DNA from: Streptococcus sp. D7B5
GTDB lineage: Bacteria > Bacillota > Bacilli > Lactobacillales > Streptococcaceae
Reading direction: 5' to 3'
NCBI RefSeq assembly: GCF_029691405.1
Contig: NZ_CP121467.1
Location: 62,001 to 126,000 of the forward strand
Length of the DNA stretch: 64,000 nucleotides
In this document: one piece after another, positions 8,314 through 17,652 of the stretch
Layout: the number at the start of each line of letters is the position of its first letter
Position numbering within the stretch: the stretch's first letter is position 1
The notes under the pieces: model-generated
Databases searched by the model: none
Told to the model about the DNA's origin: nothing
Seen by the model: the letters and a program-made list of their open reading frames with translations, nothing else
Made by a program: the position numbers and the translations under genes

Positions 8314-9099
8314 ATGAAAAAATATCAACGCATGCATTTGATTTTTATCAGACAATACATCAAGCAAATCATGGAATACAAGGTTGATTTTGTGGTGGGC
8401 GTGTTAGGAGTTTTTCTAACTCAAGGCCTGAACCTCTTGTTTCTCAATGTACTCTTTCAACATATTCCATCCCTAGAAGGTTGGACCTTTCAAGAAATTG
8501 CATTTATTTATGGTTTCTCCTTGATTCCCAAGGGTTTGGACCATCTCTTTTTTGACAATCTCTGGGCACTAGGTCAACGACTAGTCCGAAAAGGGGAGTT
8601 TGACAAGTATCTAACGCGTCCCATCAATCCGCTCTTTCATATCCTCGTTGAGACCTTTCAGATTGATGCCTTGGGCGAACTATTGGTCGGTGGAATTTTA
8701 TTAGCGACAACAGTATCAAGCATCGCTTGGACTCTTCCAAAATTCCTGATTTTTCTAGTCTGCATTCCTTTTGCGACCTTGATCTATACTTCCTTGAAAA
8801 TCGCGACTGCCAGTATCGCTTTTTGGACCAAGCAGTCAGGAGCCATGATTTACATTTTCTATATGTTTAATGACTTTGCCAAGTACCCGATTTCCATTTA
8901 CAATTCGCTCCTTCGTTGGTTGATTAGCTTTATCGTGCCTTTCGCCTTTACGGCCTACTATCCTGCCAGCTATTTCTTGCAGGACAAAGACGGGCTCTTT
9001 AACATTGGTGGGTTGATTTTGATTTCCCTTGTTTTCTTTGTTATTTCTTTAAAACTCTGGGATAGGGGATTAGATGCTTACGAAAGTGCGGGTTCTTAA
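8314..9099 (+). CDS. ABC-2 family exporter permease, subunit 2 (DUF990-like)
   Basis: Integral membrane protein of 261 aa with about six TM segments, starting 1 bp after the previous stop behind a strong AGGAGG. The sequence features (HLIFIRQYIKQIMEYK at the N terminus; GLDHLFFDNLW and KYLTRPINPLFHIL in loops) match the DUF990/ABC-2 permease group. It completes the exporter. Nothing in the protein reveals the cargo; adjacency to prtA is suggestive only, since a terminator and a promoter separate them. Confidence 0.85.
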   Translation: MKKYQRMHLIFIRQYIKQIMEYKVDFVVGVLGVFLTQGLNLLFLNVLFQHIPSLEGWTFQEIAFIYGFSLIPKGLDHLFFDNLWALGQRLVRKGEFDKYLTRPINPLFHILVETFQIDALGELLVGGILLATTVSSIAWTLPKFLIFLVCIPFATLIYTSLKIATASIAFWTKQSGAMIYIFYMFNDFAKYPISIYNSLLRWLISFIVPFAFTAYYPASYFLQDKDGLFNIGGLILISLVFFVISLKLWDRGLDAYESAGS

Positions 9100-9140
9100 G
9101 AGATAAGATAGGATGAGAGTTAAAAATTAAATATGTTACA

Positions 9141-9174
9141 AACAACCGTTGAAAATTATAGCGGTTGTTTTTGC
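9141..9174 (+). terminator. Terminator of the ABC exporter operon
   Basis: AAACAACCG (9141-9149) pairs with CGGTTGTTT (9163-9171) around a 13-nt loop, ending in a T run. Confidence 0.8.
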
Positions 9175-9335
9175 ATATTTATTGAGATATAAATTGTATC
9201 CATCCCCCCCTTTTTGCAATTTTGGTAGTTATTCCGGTTAATTGATAATATTTTTGATGGTAGGAATGAGTTTATATTGTAGCCAGTTAACTATAATATT
9301 TATTGACCAGACTATTTGTTAACATGGATTAAAAA

Positions 9336-9389
9336 AAAAATTAACCCGGGTTAATTTTTCTTGACTTAAATTTTTTTAATTGATATACT
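9336..9389 (+). promoter_or_regulatory. prtA promoter with abutting 24-bp palindrome
   Basis: TTGACT (9361-9366), 17 bp, TATACT (9384-9389) with a TGA extension. A perfect 24-bp palindrome centred on CCCGGG occupies 9336-9359, one base before the -35. The -35 itself lies in a TTAATTTTTCTTGACTTAAA context that resembles the sites I recall for the manganese repressor PsaR, which is known to control prtA in pneumococcus. The leader would be about 135 nt. The rest of 9100-9531 is AT-rich with no gene; it includes a C7T5 run at 9204-9215. Confidence 0.72.
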
Positions 9390-9531
9390 ATTTTTCAGAG
9401 AGCTAACAATTATATATAAATGTACTACTCTATCCCACTAGATAATACGTCATAAAACTTTTTATAACAAAGGCTAGCAAGGTTAAAGTTTTCTATCTAT
9501 TGGGTTTAAAATAAAAAATTAAGGAATTAAA

Positions 9532-12500
9532 ATGAAAAAAAGTACGGTATTGTCATTAACTACTGCTGCAGTTATTTTAGCAGCATATGCCCCCAATGAG
9601 GTGATTTTAGCAGATGCACCTAGTTCTGAAGATGCTTTAAGAATTTCTGATAAAGAAAAAGTAGTAGCAGATAAAGAAACAAAAAACAATGAACAATCTG
9701 AAGATATTCATAATGTTATAGAAACTTCAAAGGATACTGAGGAGAAGAAGACAACAGTTATTGAGGAAAAAGAAGTTGTTAGTAGAAAGTCTGAGATAGA
9801 CAAAAAAACTAGTAACGAAGGAGCAAGTATCAAAGAAGACTCCAATGAATCCAAAGGAGATGATGCGAACTCATCTGTAAATAAAGATACAGAAAATCCG
9901 AAAAAAGAAGATAAAGTTGTCTATATTGCTGAATTTAAAGATAAAGAATCTGGAGAAAAAGTAATTAAGGAACTATCAAATCTGAAGGATACAAAAGTTT
10001 TATATACCTATAATACGATTTTTAATGGCGCTGCCATTGAAACAACTCCAGATAATTTGGACAAAATTAAACAAATAGAAGGTGTTTCATCGGTTGAAAG
10101 GTCACAAAAACTCCAACCAATGATGAATCATGCCAGAAAGGAAATTGGAGTTGAGGAAGCTATTGATTACCTAAAGTCTATCAATGCTCCATTTGGGAAA
10201 AATTTTGATGGTAGAGGTATGGTCATTTCAAATATCGATACTGGAACAGATTATAGGCATAAGGCTATGAGGATCGATGATGATGCCAAAGACTCGATGA
10301 AATTTAAAAAAGATGACTTAAAAGGCACTGATAAAAATTATTGGTTGAGTGATAAAATTCCTCATGCGTTCAATTATTATAATGGTGGTAAAATCACTGT
10401 AGAAAAATATGATGATGGTAGGGATTATTTTGATCCACATGGGATGCATATTGCAGGGATTCTTGCTGGAAATGATACTGAAAAAGATATCAAGAACTTT
10501 AATGGCATAGATGGAATTGCGCCTAATGCACAAATTTTCTCTTATAAAATGTACTCTGACGCAGGATCTGGGTTCGCGGGTGATGAAACAATGTTTCATG
10601 CTATTGAAGATTCGATCAAACACAATGTCGATGTTGTTTCGGTATCATCTGGCTTTACGGGAACAGGTCTTGTAGGCGAGAAATATTGGGAGGCTATTAG
10701 AGCATTAAGAAAAGCTGGAATCCCAATGGTTGTTGCTACAGGTAATTTTGCGACTTCTGCTTCAAGTTCTTCTTGGGATTTAGTAGCCAATAATAATCTG
10801 AAAATGACAGATACTGGAAATGTAACACGAACTGCCGCACATGAAGATGCGATAGCGGTCGCTTCTGCTAAAAATCAAACCATTGAGTTTGATAAGGTTA
10901 ACATTGGAGGACAAAGTTTTAAATACAGAAATATAGGAGCTTTTTTCGATAAAAATAAAATCCTAACAAATGAGGATGGGTCAAAAACTCCAAATAAATT
11001 AAAATTTGTATATATAGGCAAAGGTCAAGACAAAGATTTGATAGGCTTGGATCTTAAGGGCAAAATTGCAGTAATGGATAGAATTTATACCAAGGATTTA
11101 AAAGATGCTTTTAAAAGAGCAACGGATAAAGGCGCACGTGCCATTATGGTTGTAAATACTGTAAATTACTACAATAGAGATAATTGGACAGACCTTCCAG
11201 CTATGGGATATGAAGCGGATGAAGGGACTACTAGTCAAGTATTTTCAATTTCAGGAGATGATGGTGTAAAATTATGGAACATGATTAACCCTGATAAAAA
11301 AACTGAAGTCAAAAGAAATAATAAGGAAGATTTTAAAGATAACTTAGAACAATACTATCCAATTGATATGGAAAGCTATAATTCTAATAAACCGAATGTA
11401 GGTGATGAAAAAGAAATTGACTTTAAATTTGCAGCTGACACAGACAAAGAACTTTATAAAGAAGATATTATAGTCCCAGCAGGGTCTACATCTTGGGGGC
11501 CAAGAACAGACTTGCTTTTAAAACCGGATGTTTCAGCACCTGGTAAAAATATTAAATCCACTCTAAATGTTATCAATGGTAAATCCACTTATGGTTATAT
11601 GTCAGGAACTAGTATGGCAACTCCAATCGTAGCAGCTTCTACTGTTTTGATTCGACCAAAATTAAAGGAATTGCTTGAAAGACCTGTCTTGAAAAATCTT
11701 AAGGGAGATGACAAAATAGACCTTACAAGTCTTACAAAAATAGCTCTACAAAATACTGCAAGACCTATGATGGATGCAACCTCTTGGAAAGAAAAGAGTC
11801 AATACTTTGCATCACCTAGACAGCAGGGAGCGGGGCTAATTAATGTTGCCAACGCTTTGAGAAATGAAGTTGTAGCAACTTTCAAAAATACAGATTCTAA
11901 AGGTTTGGTAAATTCATATGGTTCCATTTCTCTTAAAGAAATAAAAGGTGATAAAAAATACTTTACAATTAAGCTTCACAATACCTCAAACAGACCTTTA
12001 ACCTTTAAAGTTTCTGCATCAACTGTAACTACAGATGCTCTAACTGATAGGCTAAAACTCGATGAAACATATAAAGATGAAAAATCTCCGGACGGGAAGC
12101 AAATTGTTCCAGAAATTCACCCAGAAAAAGTCAAAGGAGCAAATATCACATTTGAGCATGATACTTTCACTATAGGTCCAAATTCCAGCTTTGATTTAAA
12201 TGCGGTTATAAATGTTGGAGAAGCTAAAAACAAAAATAAATTTGTAGAATCATTTATTCATTTTGAGTCAGTGGAAGAAATGGAAGCTCTAAACTCCAAC
12301 GGTAAGAAAAGAAACTTCCAACCTTCTTTGTCGATGCCTCTAATGGGATTTGCTGGGAATTGGAACCACGAACCAATCCTTGATAAATGGGCCTGGGAAG
12401 AAGGATCAAAATCAAAAGCAATGGAAGGTTATGATGATGATGGTAAACCAAAAATTCCAGGTACCTTAAATAAGGGGATTGGTGGAGAACATGGTATAGA

Positions 12501-15500
12501 TAAATTTAATCCAGCAGGAGTTATCCAAAATAGAAAAGATAAAAATACAACATCCCTAGATCAAAATCCAGAATTATTTGCTTTCAATAACGAAGGAATC
12601 AACGCACCTTCATCAAGTGGCTCTAATATTGCTAAAATCTATCCTTTAGATTCAAATGGAAATCCTCAAGATGCTCAACTTGAGAGAGGATTAACGCCTT
12701 CTCCACTTGTATTAAGAAGTGCAGAAGAAGGGGTGATTTCAATAGTAAATACAAATAAAGAAGGAGAAAATCAAAAAGACTTAAAAGTCATTTCGAGAGA
12801 ACACTTTATTAAAGGAATTTTAAACTCTAAAAGAAATGATGCAAAGGGCATTAAATCTTCTAAGCTAAAAGTTTGGGGTGACTTGAAATGGGATGGACTC
12901 ATTTATAACCCTAGAGGTAGAGAAGAAAATGCCCCAGAAAGTAATGACAAAAAAGATCCTGCTACTAAGATACGAGGACAATTTGAACCGATTGCGGAAG
13001 GCCAATATTTCTATAAATTTAAATATAGATTAACCAAGGATTACCCATGGCAGGTTTCCTATATTCCTGTAAAAATTGATAACACCCCTCCAAAGATTGT
13101 TTCAATTGATTTTTCAAACCCTGGAAAAATTAAGTTAATTACAAAGGATACTTATCACAAGGTCAAAGAGCAATATAAGAATGAAACGCTATTTGCGAGA
13201 GATCAAAAAGAACATCCTGAAAAATTTGACGAGATTGCCAACGAAGTTTGGTATGCTGGGGCCGCTCTTGTTAATGAAGATGGAGAGGTTGAGAAAAATC
13301 TTGAAGTCACTTATGCAGGTGAGGGTCAAGGACGAAATAGAAAACTTGACAAAGACGGAAATACCATTTATGAAATTAAAGGTGCAGGAGATTTAAGAGG
13401 AAAAATCATTGAAGTGATTGCATTAGACGGTTCTAGCAATTTCACAAAGATTCATAGAATTAAATTTGCTGATCATGCTGATAAAAATGGGATGATTTCC
13501 TATTATCTAGTAGATCCTGATCAAGATTCATCTAAATACCAAAAGCTTGGCGAGATTTCCGAATCTAAATTTAAAAATTTAGAAAATAGAAAAGAGGATA
13601 GTCTTAAAAAAGATACAACTGAAGTAGAACATCATCAAGAAAATGAAGAGGCTACCGAAGAAAAATCTAGCTTGACTATTCATAAAACAATTTCAACAAT
13701 TAGAGACTTTGAAAGCAAAGATTTAAAGAAACTCATTAAAAAGAAATTTAGAGAAGTTGATGACTTTACAAGTGAAACTGGTAAGAGAATAGAGGAATAC
13801 GATTATAAATACGATGATAAGGGAAATATCATTGCTTATGACGATGGTAGTGCCTTAGAATATGAAACTGAAAAACTTGATGAAATCAAATCAAAAATTT
13901 ATGGCATTCTAAACCCATCTAAAGATGGACACTTTGAAATTCTTGGAAAGATCAGTAATGTTTCTAAAAATGCCAAGGTATACTATGGAAATAACTATAA
14001 ATCGATAGAAATCAAAACGACCAAGTATGATTCCCATTCAAAAACGATGACATTTGATTTATACGCTAATATTAATGATATTGTGGATGGATTAGCTTTT
14101 GCAGGAGATATGAGGTTTTTTGTCAAAGATGATGGTCAGATAAAAGCTGAAACTAAAATTAGAATGCCTGAAAAAAATAAGGAAACTAAAGCAGAATATC
14201 CGTATGCATCAAGTTATGGGAATGTAATAGAATTAGGAGAAGGAGATCTTTCAAAAAATAAACCAAATAATTTAACGGACATGGAATCTGGTAAAATCTA
14301 TTCTGATTCAGAAAAACAACAATATCTATTAAAGGATAACATCATTCTGAGAAAAGGCTATGCACTAAAAGTGACTACCTATAATCCTGGAAAAACGGAT
14401 ATGTTAGAAGGGAATGGAGTCTATAACAAGGAAGATATAGCAAAAATCCAAAAGGCCAATCCTAATCTAAGAGTTTTATCAGAAACAACAATTTATGCTG
14501 ATAGTAGAAATGTTGAAGATGGAAGAAGTACTCAATCAGTATTAATGTCGGCTTTGGACGGCTTTAACATTGTAAGGTATCAAGTGTTTACATTTAAAAT
14601 GAATGATAAAGGGGAGGCAATCGATAACGATGGAAATCTTGTGACAGATCCTTCTAAACTTGTATTATTTGGTAAGGATGGTAAAGAGTACACAGGAGAG
14701 GATAAGTCCAATGTAGAAGCTATAAAAGAAGATGGCTCTACGTTATTTATTGATGCAAAACCAGTAAATCTTTCAATGGACAAGAACTACTTTAATCCAT
14801 CTAAAACTAATAAAATTTATGTACGAAATCCAGAATTTTATTTAAGAGGTAAGATTTCTGATAAGGGTGGTTTTAACTGGGAGTTGAGAGTTAATGAATC
14901 GGTTGTAGATAATTATTTAATCTACGGAGATTTACACATTGATAACACTAGAGATTTTAACATTAAGCTTAATGTTAAAGACGGTGACATCATGGACTGG
15001 GGGATGAAAGACTATAAAGCAAACGGATTCCCAGATAAGGTAACAGATATGGATGGAAATGTTTATCTTCAAACTGGCTATAGCGATTTGAATGCGAAAG
15101 CGGTTGGAGTACATTATCAATTTTTATATGATAATGTCAAACCAGAAGTAAAGATTGATCCAAAAGGAAATACTAGTATCGAATATGCTAATGGAAAATC
15201 TGTAGTCTTTAACATCAATGATAAAAGAAATAATGGATTCGATGGTGAGATTCAAGAACAACATATTTATGTTAATGGAAAAGAATACAAATCATTTGAT
15301 GATATTAAACAACTAACAGATAAGACACTAAACATTAAGATTGTTGTAAAAGATTTCGCAAGAAATACAACCGTAAAAGAATTCATTTTAAACAAAGATA
15401 CGGGAGAGGTAAGCGAATTAAAACCTCATACGGTGACTGTGACAATTCAAAATGGAAAAGAAATGAGTTCAACGATAGTGTCGGAAGAAGATTTTATGTT

Positions 15501-15963
15501 ACCTGTCTATATGGGTGAATTAGAAAAAGGATACCAATTTGATGGTTGGGAAATTTCTGGTTTCGAAGGGAAAAAAGACGCTGGCTATGTTCTTAATCTA
15601 TCAAAAGATACCTTTATAAAACCTGTATTCAAGAAAATAGAGGAGAAAAAGGAGGAGGAAAATAAACCTACTTTTGATGTATCGAAAAAGAAAGAAAAAA
15701 CACAATCTAATTCAACTAATGATGTCAACAGTATTGTTTCTGATGAAAATGATAAAAACTTTGAAATTAACAAGAACATTTATCTAAATGAACAAGGAAA
15801 CTTAACTAATAAAAATACCAACATCAATAGTAAATCAACTAGTAACAATCCTAATGAGTTGCCAAAAACCGGAACAGCAAGCGGAGCCCAGACACTATTA
15901 GCTGCCGGAATCATGTTTATAGTAGGAGCTTTTCTTGGATTGAAGAGAAAAAATAAAGATTAA
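9532..15963 (+). CDS. prtA: Cell-wall-anchored subtilisin-like serine protease PrtA
   Basis: Surface protease of 2143 aa, matching PrtA in size. A signal peptide (about 1-29) is followed by a Lys/Glu-rich low-complexity stretch to about 125 and an inhibitor I9-like segment (about 128-192). The S8 catalytic domain carries Asp236 (NIDTGTD), His303 (DPHGMHIAG) and Ser694 (SGTSMATP), with a PA-like insert between His and Ser. Fn3-like and other beta-rich domains follow, then an InlB/Flg_new-like repeat near 1965-2040 (YQFDGWEISGF). The sorting signal is L2110-PKTG, a TM and KRKNKD, so sortase A should anchor it to peptidoglycan. AAGGA lies 6 nt before the ATG. The gene is much more AT-rich than its neighbours (AGA, ATA, AAA codons), which suggests foreign origin. 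Reported roles of PrtA concern plasminogen and lactoferrin. Confidence 0.96.
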   Translation: MKKSTVLSLTTAAVILAAYAPNEVILADAPSSEDALRISDKEKVVADKETKNNEQSEDIHNVIETSKDTEEKKTTVIEEKEVVSRKSEIDKKTSNEGASIKEDSNESKGDDANSSVNKDTENPKKEDKVVYIAEFKDKESGEKVIKELSNLKDTKVLYTYNTIFNGAAIETTPDNLDKIKQIEGVSSVERSQKLQPMMNHARKEIGVEEAIDYLKSINAPFGKNFDGRGMVISNIDTGTDYRHKAMRIDDDAKDSMKFKKDDLKGTDKNYWLSDKIPHAFNYYNGGKITVEKYDDGRDYFDPHGMHIAGILAGNDTEKDIKNFNGIDGIAPNAQIFSYKMYSDAGSGFAGDETMFHAIEDSIKHNVDVVSVSSGFTGTGLVGEKYWEAIRALRKAGIPMVVATGNFATSASSSSWDLVANNNLKMTDTGNVTRTAAHEDAIAVASAKNQTIEFDKVNIGGQSFKYRNIGAFFDKNKILTNEDGSKTPNKLKFVYIGKGQDKDLIGLDLKGKIAVMDRIYTKDLKDAFKRATDKGARAIMVVNTVNYYNRDNWTDLPAMGYEADEGTTSQVFSISGDDGVKLWNMINPDKKTEVKRNNKEDFKDNLEQYYPIDMESYNSNKPNVGDEKEIDFKFAADTDKELYKEDIIVPAGSTSWGPRTDLLLKPDVSAPGKNIKSTLNVINGKSTYGYMSGTSMATPIVAASTVLIRPKLKELLERPVLKNLKGDDKIDLTSLTKIALQNTARPMMDATSWKEKSQYFASPRQQGAGLINVANALRNEVVATFKNTDSKGLVNSYGSISLKEIKGDKKYFTIKLHNTSNRPLTFKVSASTVTTDALTDRLKLDETYKDEKSPDGKQIVPEIHPEKVKGANITFEHDTFTIGPNSSFDLNAVINVGEAKNKNKFVESFIHFESVEEMEALNSNGKKRNFQPSLSMPLMGFAGNWNHEPILDKWAWEEGSKSKAMEGYDDDGKPKIPGTLNKGIGGEHGIDKFNPAGVIQNRKDKNTTSLDQNPELFAFNNEGINAPSSSGSNIAKIYPLDSNGNPQDAQLERGLTPSPLVLRSAEEGVISIVNTNKEGENQKDLKVISREHFIKGILNSKRNDAKGIKSSKLKVWGDLKWDGLIYNPRGREENAPESNDKKDPATKIRGQFEPIAEGQYFYKFKYRLTKDYPWQVSYIPVKIDNTPPKIVSIDFSNPGKIKLITKDTYHKVKEQYKNETLFARDQKEHPEKFDEIANEVWYAGAALVNEDGEVEKNLEVTYAGEGQGRNRKLDKDGNTIYEIKGAGDLRGKIIEVIALDGSSNFTKIHRIKFADHADKNGMISYYLVDPDQDSSKYQKLGEISESKFKNLENRKEDSLKKDTTEVEHHQENEEATEEKSSLTIHKTISTIRDFESKDLKKLIKKKFREVDDFTSETGKRIEEYDYKYDDKGNIIAYDDGSALEYETEKLDEIKSKIYGILNPSKDGHFEILGKISNVSKNAKVYYGNNYKSIEIKTTKYDSHSKTMTFDLYANINDIVDGLAFAGDMRFFVKDDGQIKAETKIRMPEKNKETKAEYPYASSYGNVIELGEGDLSKNKPNNLTDMESGKIYSDSEKQQYLLKDNIILRKGYALKVTTYNPGKTDMLEGNGVYNKEDIAKIQKANPNLRVLSETTIYADSRNVEDGRSTQSVLMSALDGFNIVRYQVFTFKMNDKGEAIDNDGNLVTDPSKLVLFGKDGKEYTGEDKSNVEAIKEDGSTLFIDAKPVNLSMDKNYFNPSKTNKIYVRNPEFYLRGKISDKGGFNWELRVNESVVDNYLIYGDLHIDNTRDFNIKLNVKDGDIMDWGMKDYKANGFPDKVTDMDGNVYLQTGYSDLNAKAVGVHYQFLYDNVKPEVKIDPKGNTSIEYANGKSVVFNINDKRNNGFDGEIQEQHIYVNGKEYKSFDDIKQLTDKTLNIKIVVKDFARNTTVKEFILNKDTGEVSELKPHTVTVTIQNGKEMSSTIVSEEDFMLPVYMGELEKGYQFDGWEISGFEGKKDAGYVLNLSKDTFIKPVFKKIEEKKEEENKPTFDVSKKKEKTQSNSTNDVNSIVSDENDKNFEINKNIYLNEQGNLTNKNTNINSKSTSNNPNELPKTGTASGAQTLLAAGIMFIVGAFLGLKRKNKD

Positions 15964-16100
15964 GACAAAAGCTATAGAAAAAATGGTTTATGTACTGAGA
16001 TTAGATAGTGAGGTGATGACATAGTTTTGTGAAAGTATTGATTTATAAATATATTATTTAGATTTCTATGAAAATGGGAGATTTAATAGAGATATATGTA

Positions 16101-16128
16101 AAAGCCTTGTCTCAGGACAGGCTTTTTC
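16101..16128 (+). terminator. prtA terminator
   Basis: AAAGCC(T)TGTC pairs with GACAGGCTTT around TCAG, with one bulged T, followed by more T. Confidence 0.82.
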
Positions 16129-16147
16129 TAATGGAGATAAAAATTTC

Positions 16148-16175
16148 TTGACATCTATTCTCAGAGTGCTATACT
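16148..16175 (+). promoter_or_regulatory. tRNA-Thr promoter
   Basis: TTGACA (16148-16153), 16 bp, TATACT (16170-16175) with a TGC extension; the mature tRNA begins 13 bp downstream of the -10. Confidence 0.85.
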
Positions 16176-16187
16176 AAAAGGGTAATC

Positions 16188-16260
16188 GCCGATTTAGCTC
16201 AGTTGGTAGAGCAACGCACTCGTAACGCGTAGGTCACAGGTTCAAGCCCTGCAATCGGCA
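16188..16260 (+). tRNA. tRNA-Thr (anticodon CGU)
   Basis: 73 nt fold as a cloverleaf. Acceptor GCCGATT pairs fully with AATCGGC plus discriminator A; the D arm is GCTC/GAGC; the anticodon loop CTCGTAA gives CGT, which reads ACG; the T loop is TTCAAGC. Two weak pairs stand out, A31-C39 in the anticodon stem and A49-C65 in the T stem. CCA is not encoded. It is a lone tRNA with its own promoter and terminator. Its last nine bases recur at 17454 (see the repeats). Confidence 0.95.
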
Positions 16261-16290
16261 GAATCAAGAAGTCCAAACGGGCTTCTTTTT
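16252..16290 (+). repeat. Left direct repeat: tRNA-Thr 3' end plus terminator
   Basis: 39 bp starting at the last nine bases of the tRNA and running through the hairpin AAGAAGTCC/AAAC/GGGCTTCTT with its T run. 38 of 39 bases match 17454-17492. It acts as the tRNA terminator. Confidence 0.88.
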
Positions 16291-16382
16291 TTGTAAATAT
16301 AGGAAAGGTGGAACGTTTGAGATAGGTTCTATTTAACGTCAGAAACTCCTACTTATAAATTAAAACTAAAATTTATATTTTG

Positions 16383-16391
16383 TGGTATAAT
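16383..16391 (+). promoter_or_regulatory. Extended -10 upstream of the DUF6287 gene
   Basis: TGG-TATAAT (-10 at 16386-16391); no good -35. It implies a leader of about 160 nt with nothing else recognised in it. Confidence 0.45.
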
Positions 16392-16557
16392 ATATTTTAA
16401 TAAGCACTTGTTTTCGTTCCGTTTTAGAGGACTATAGGCTGTTAATTATTCTAGAAATTTTTGCTTGGATTTTTTTTTAAAAGTCATAAAAGTTCATGGA
16501 TAGTAACGAATGAAGTATCGTAAGCTTGCCTGAATATCAATCAAAAAGGAGAAAATT

Positions 16558-17427
16558 ATGAATAAGAAAGAACGGGAAAAACAATTTGAAGAGATCAATG
16601 GACCTAAGCGGTCTGAATCAAAGTCGGCTCCGAATAAAAATATAAAAATCTATATTGGCATAGCACTCTCTGTTTTAGTCACTCTCATCTTGGTAAGTAT
16701 TTTCTCATATCTTCTGATTGGAAAGAAAGAGCCAAATCAAGCATCGTCTGCAGTTTCAACTACAGAGACAACAAGTCAAGCTTCTACAAGCCAAGGAAAA
16801 ACGGATGAGACTGATAAGGATAAACAAGAGGAAATTCAGAAACTCAAGAATCAACTTGCTGCTTTAGATACCAAAATTACGGAAGCAGAAGCACTTGTTA
16901 GCAAGTTGAAGAAAGAAACTACCGTTCCAAAATTAGATATTGAAGCAATTAAGAACAATGACTTGTCTAGTTTAGAGGGTACTTGGCGTAGTCAATCTGG
17001 TAATGAATACATTATTAATGATTCTGGAGAAGTACGTGCGACTTGGTTTACAAATGATCAAAAGTACGAATCTGTAGTTGGATTAAAGGTTTCAAAAGGT
17101 CAAGATAGTCGTAACCCTGAGACAGCTTCTATCAGTGCGTGGGTAAAAGATTCTGTTGCTGGAGGATTTGTAGTAGTTGCTGTTCCAAGTGGAGTTGTTA
17201 TGCAACCTGCTGATGATGGAAAGATTACGGATAAAAGCAATCATGCTGAAGAAAGACTACTTTCGGGCCAAGATTATGGGTCTATGTTAATGAAACCAGA
17301 AGATGTTTATTATCGTGTGAAACCAGATACCAGTAAACTTGAGGAAGCAGAAAAGAACTTAGCTCAACTGCAAGCAGATCGTGAAGCAATCAAATCTTCT
17401 CTAGAGTCAAAGGAAAAGAAAAACTAG
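16558..17427 (+). CDS. Membrane-anchored DUF6287-type protein
   Basis: 289-aa protein. A charged cytoplasmic N terminus (1-30) and one TM (about 31-54) are followed by a Ser/Thr-rich linker, a coiled coil (about 88-118), and a domain beginning IKNNDLSSLEGTWRSQSGNEY that resembles the streptococcal DUF6287 lipocalin-like module. A second coiled coil (about 258-289) ends the protein. AAGGAG precedes the ATG. The large domain should be outside the membrane; its function is unknown. The gene is the only one between the two tRNA-derived direct repeats, which suggests it was inserted there. Confidence 0.78.
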   Translation: MNKKEREKQFEEINGPKRSESKSAPNKNIKIYIGIALSVLVTLILVSIFSYLLIGKKEPNQASSAVSTTETTSQASTSQGKTDETDKDKQEEIQKLKNQLAALDTKITEAEALVSKLKKETTVPKLDIEAIKNNDLSSLEGTWRSQSGNEYIINDSGEVRATWFTNDQKYESVVGLKVSKGQDSRNPETASISAWVKDSVAGGFVVVAVPSGVVMQPADDGKITDKSNHAEERLLSGQDYGSMLMKPEDVYYRVKPDTSKLEEAEKNLAQLQADREAIKSSLESKEKKN

Positions 17428-17453
17428 ATGGTATTCGTTCAAAAATACTGTTA

Positions 17454-17492
17454 CAATCGGCAGAATCAAGAAGCCCAAACGGGCTTCTTTTT
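17454..17492 (+). repeat. Right direct repeat: copy of tRNA-Thr 3' end plus terminator
   Basis: The same 39 bp as 16252-16290 with one T-to-C change, which improves the hairpin to AAGAAGCCC/AAAC/GGGCTTCTT. It now terminates the DUF6287 gene. No tRNA body precedes it. Confidence 0.88.
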
Positions 17493-17551
17493 CTTTTATC
17501 ACCACTATTCAACCACATAGACAGAGATATTGACCAGATAGGCAAAAGGTC

Positions 17552-17580
17552 TTGTTCTTGAGAAATTCCTCTGCTATAAT
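17552..17580 (+). promoter_or_regulatory. Promoter of the small membrane protein gene
   Basis: TTGTTC (17552-17557), 17 bp, TATAAT (17575-17580) with a TGC extension. Confidence 0.65.
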
Positions 17581-17652
17581 GATTTTTGTAAGGGACGTGA
17601 GAGGTCAGTATCAGACAACTCAAGTCAATTAAAAAGAAAATGGAGACAAAAA

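Noticed and set aside
9204..9215. C7T5 run as a phase-variable switch
   Set aside because: It lies between genes and about 150 bp upstream of the prtA promoter, so no frame depends on it.
9336..9359. Terminator
   Set aside because: The palindrome has no loop bases, lies inside the promoter region and no gene ends near it; the exporter operon already ends at 9141-9174.
10318..10790. Reverse-strand open frames inside prtA
   Set aside because: They are antisense to the catalytic domain, have no ribosome site or promoter and no recognisable domain.
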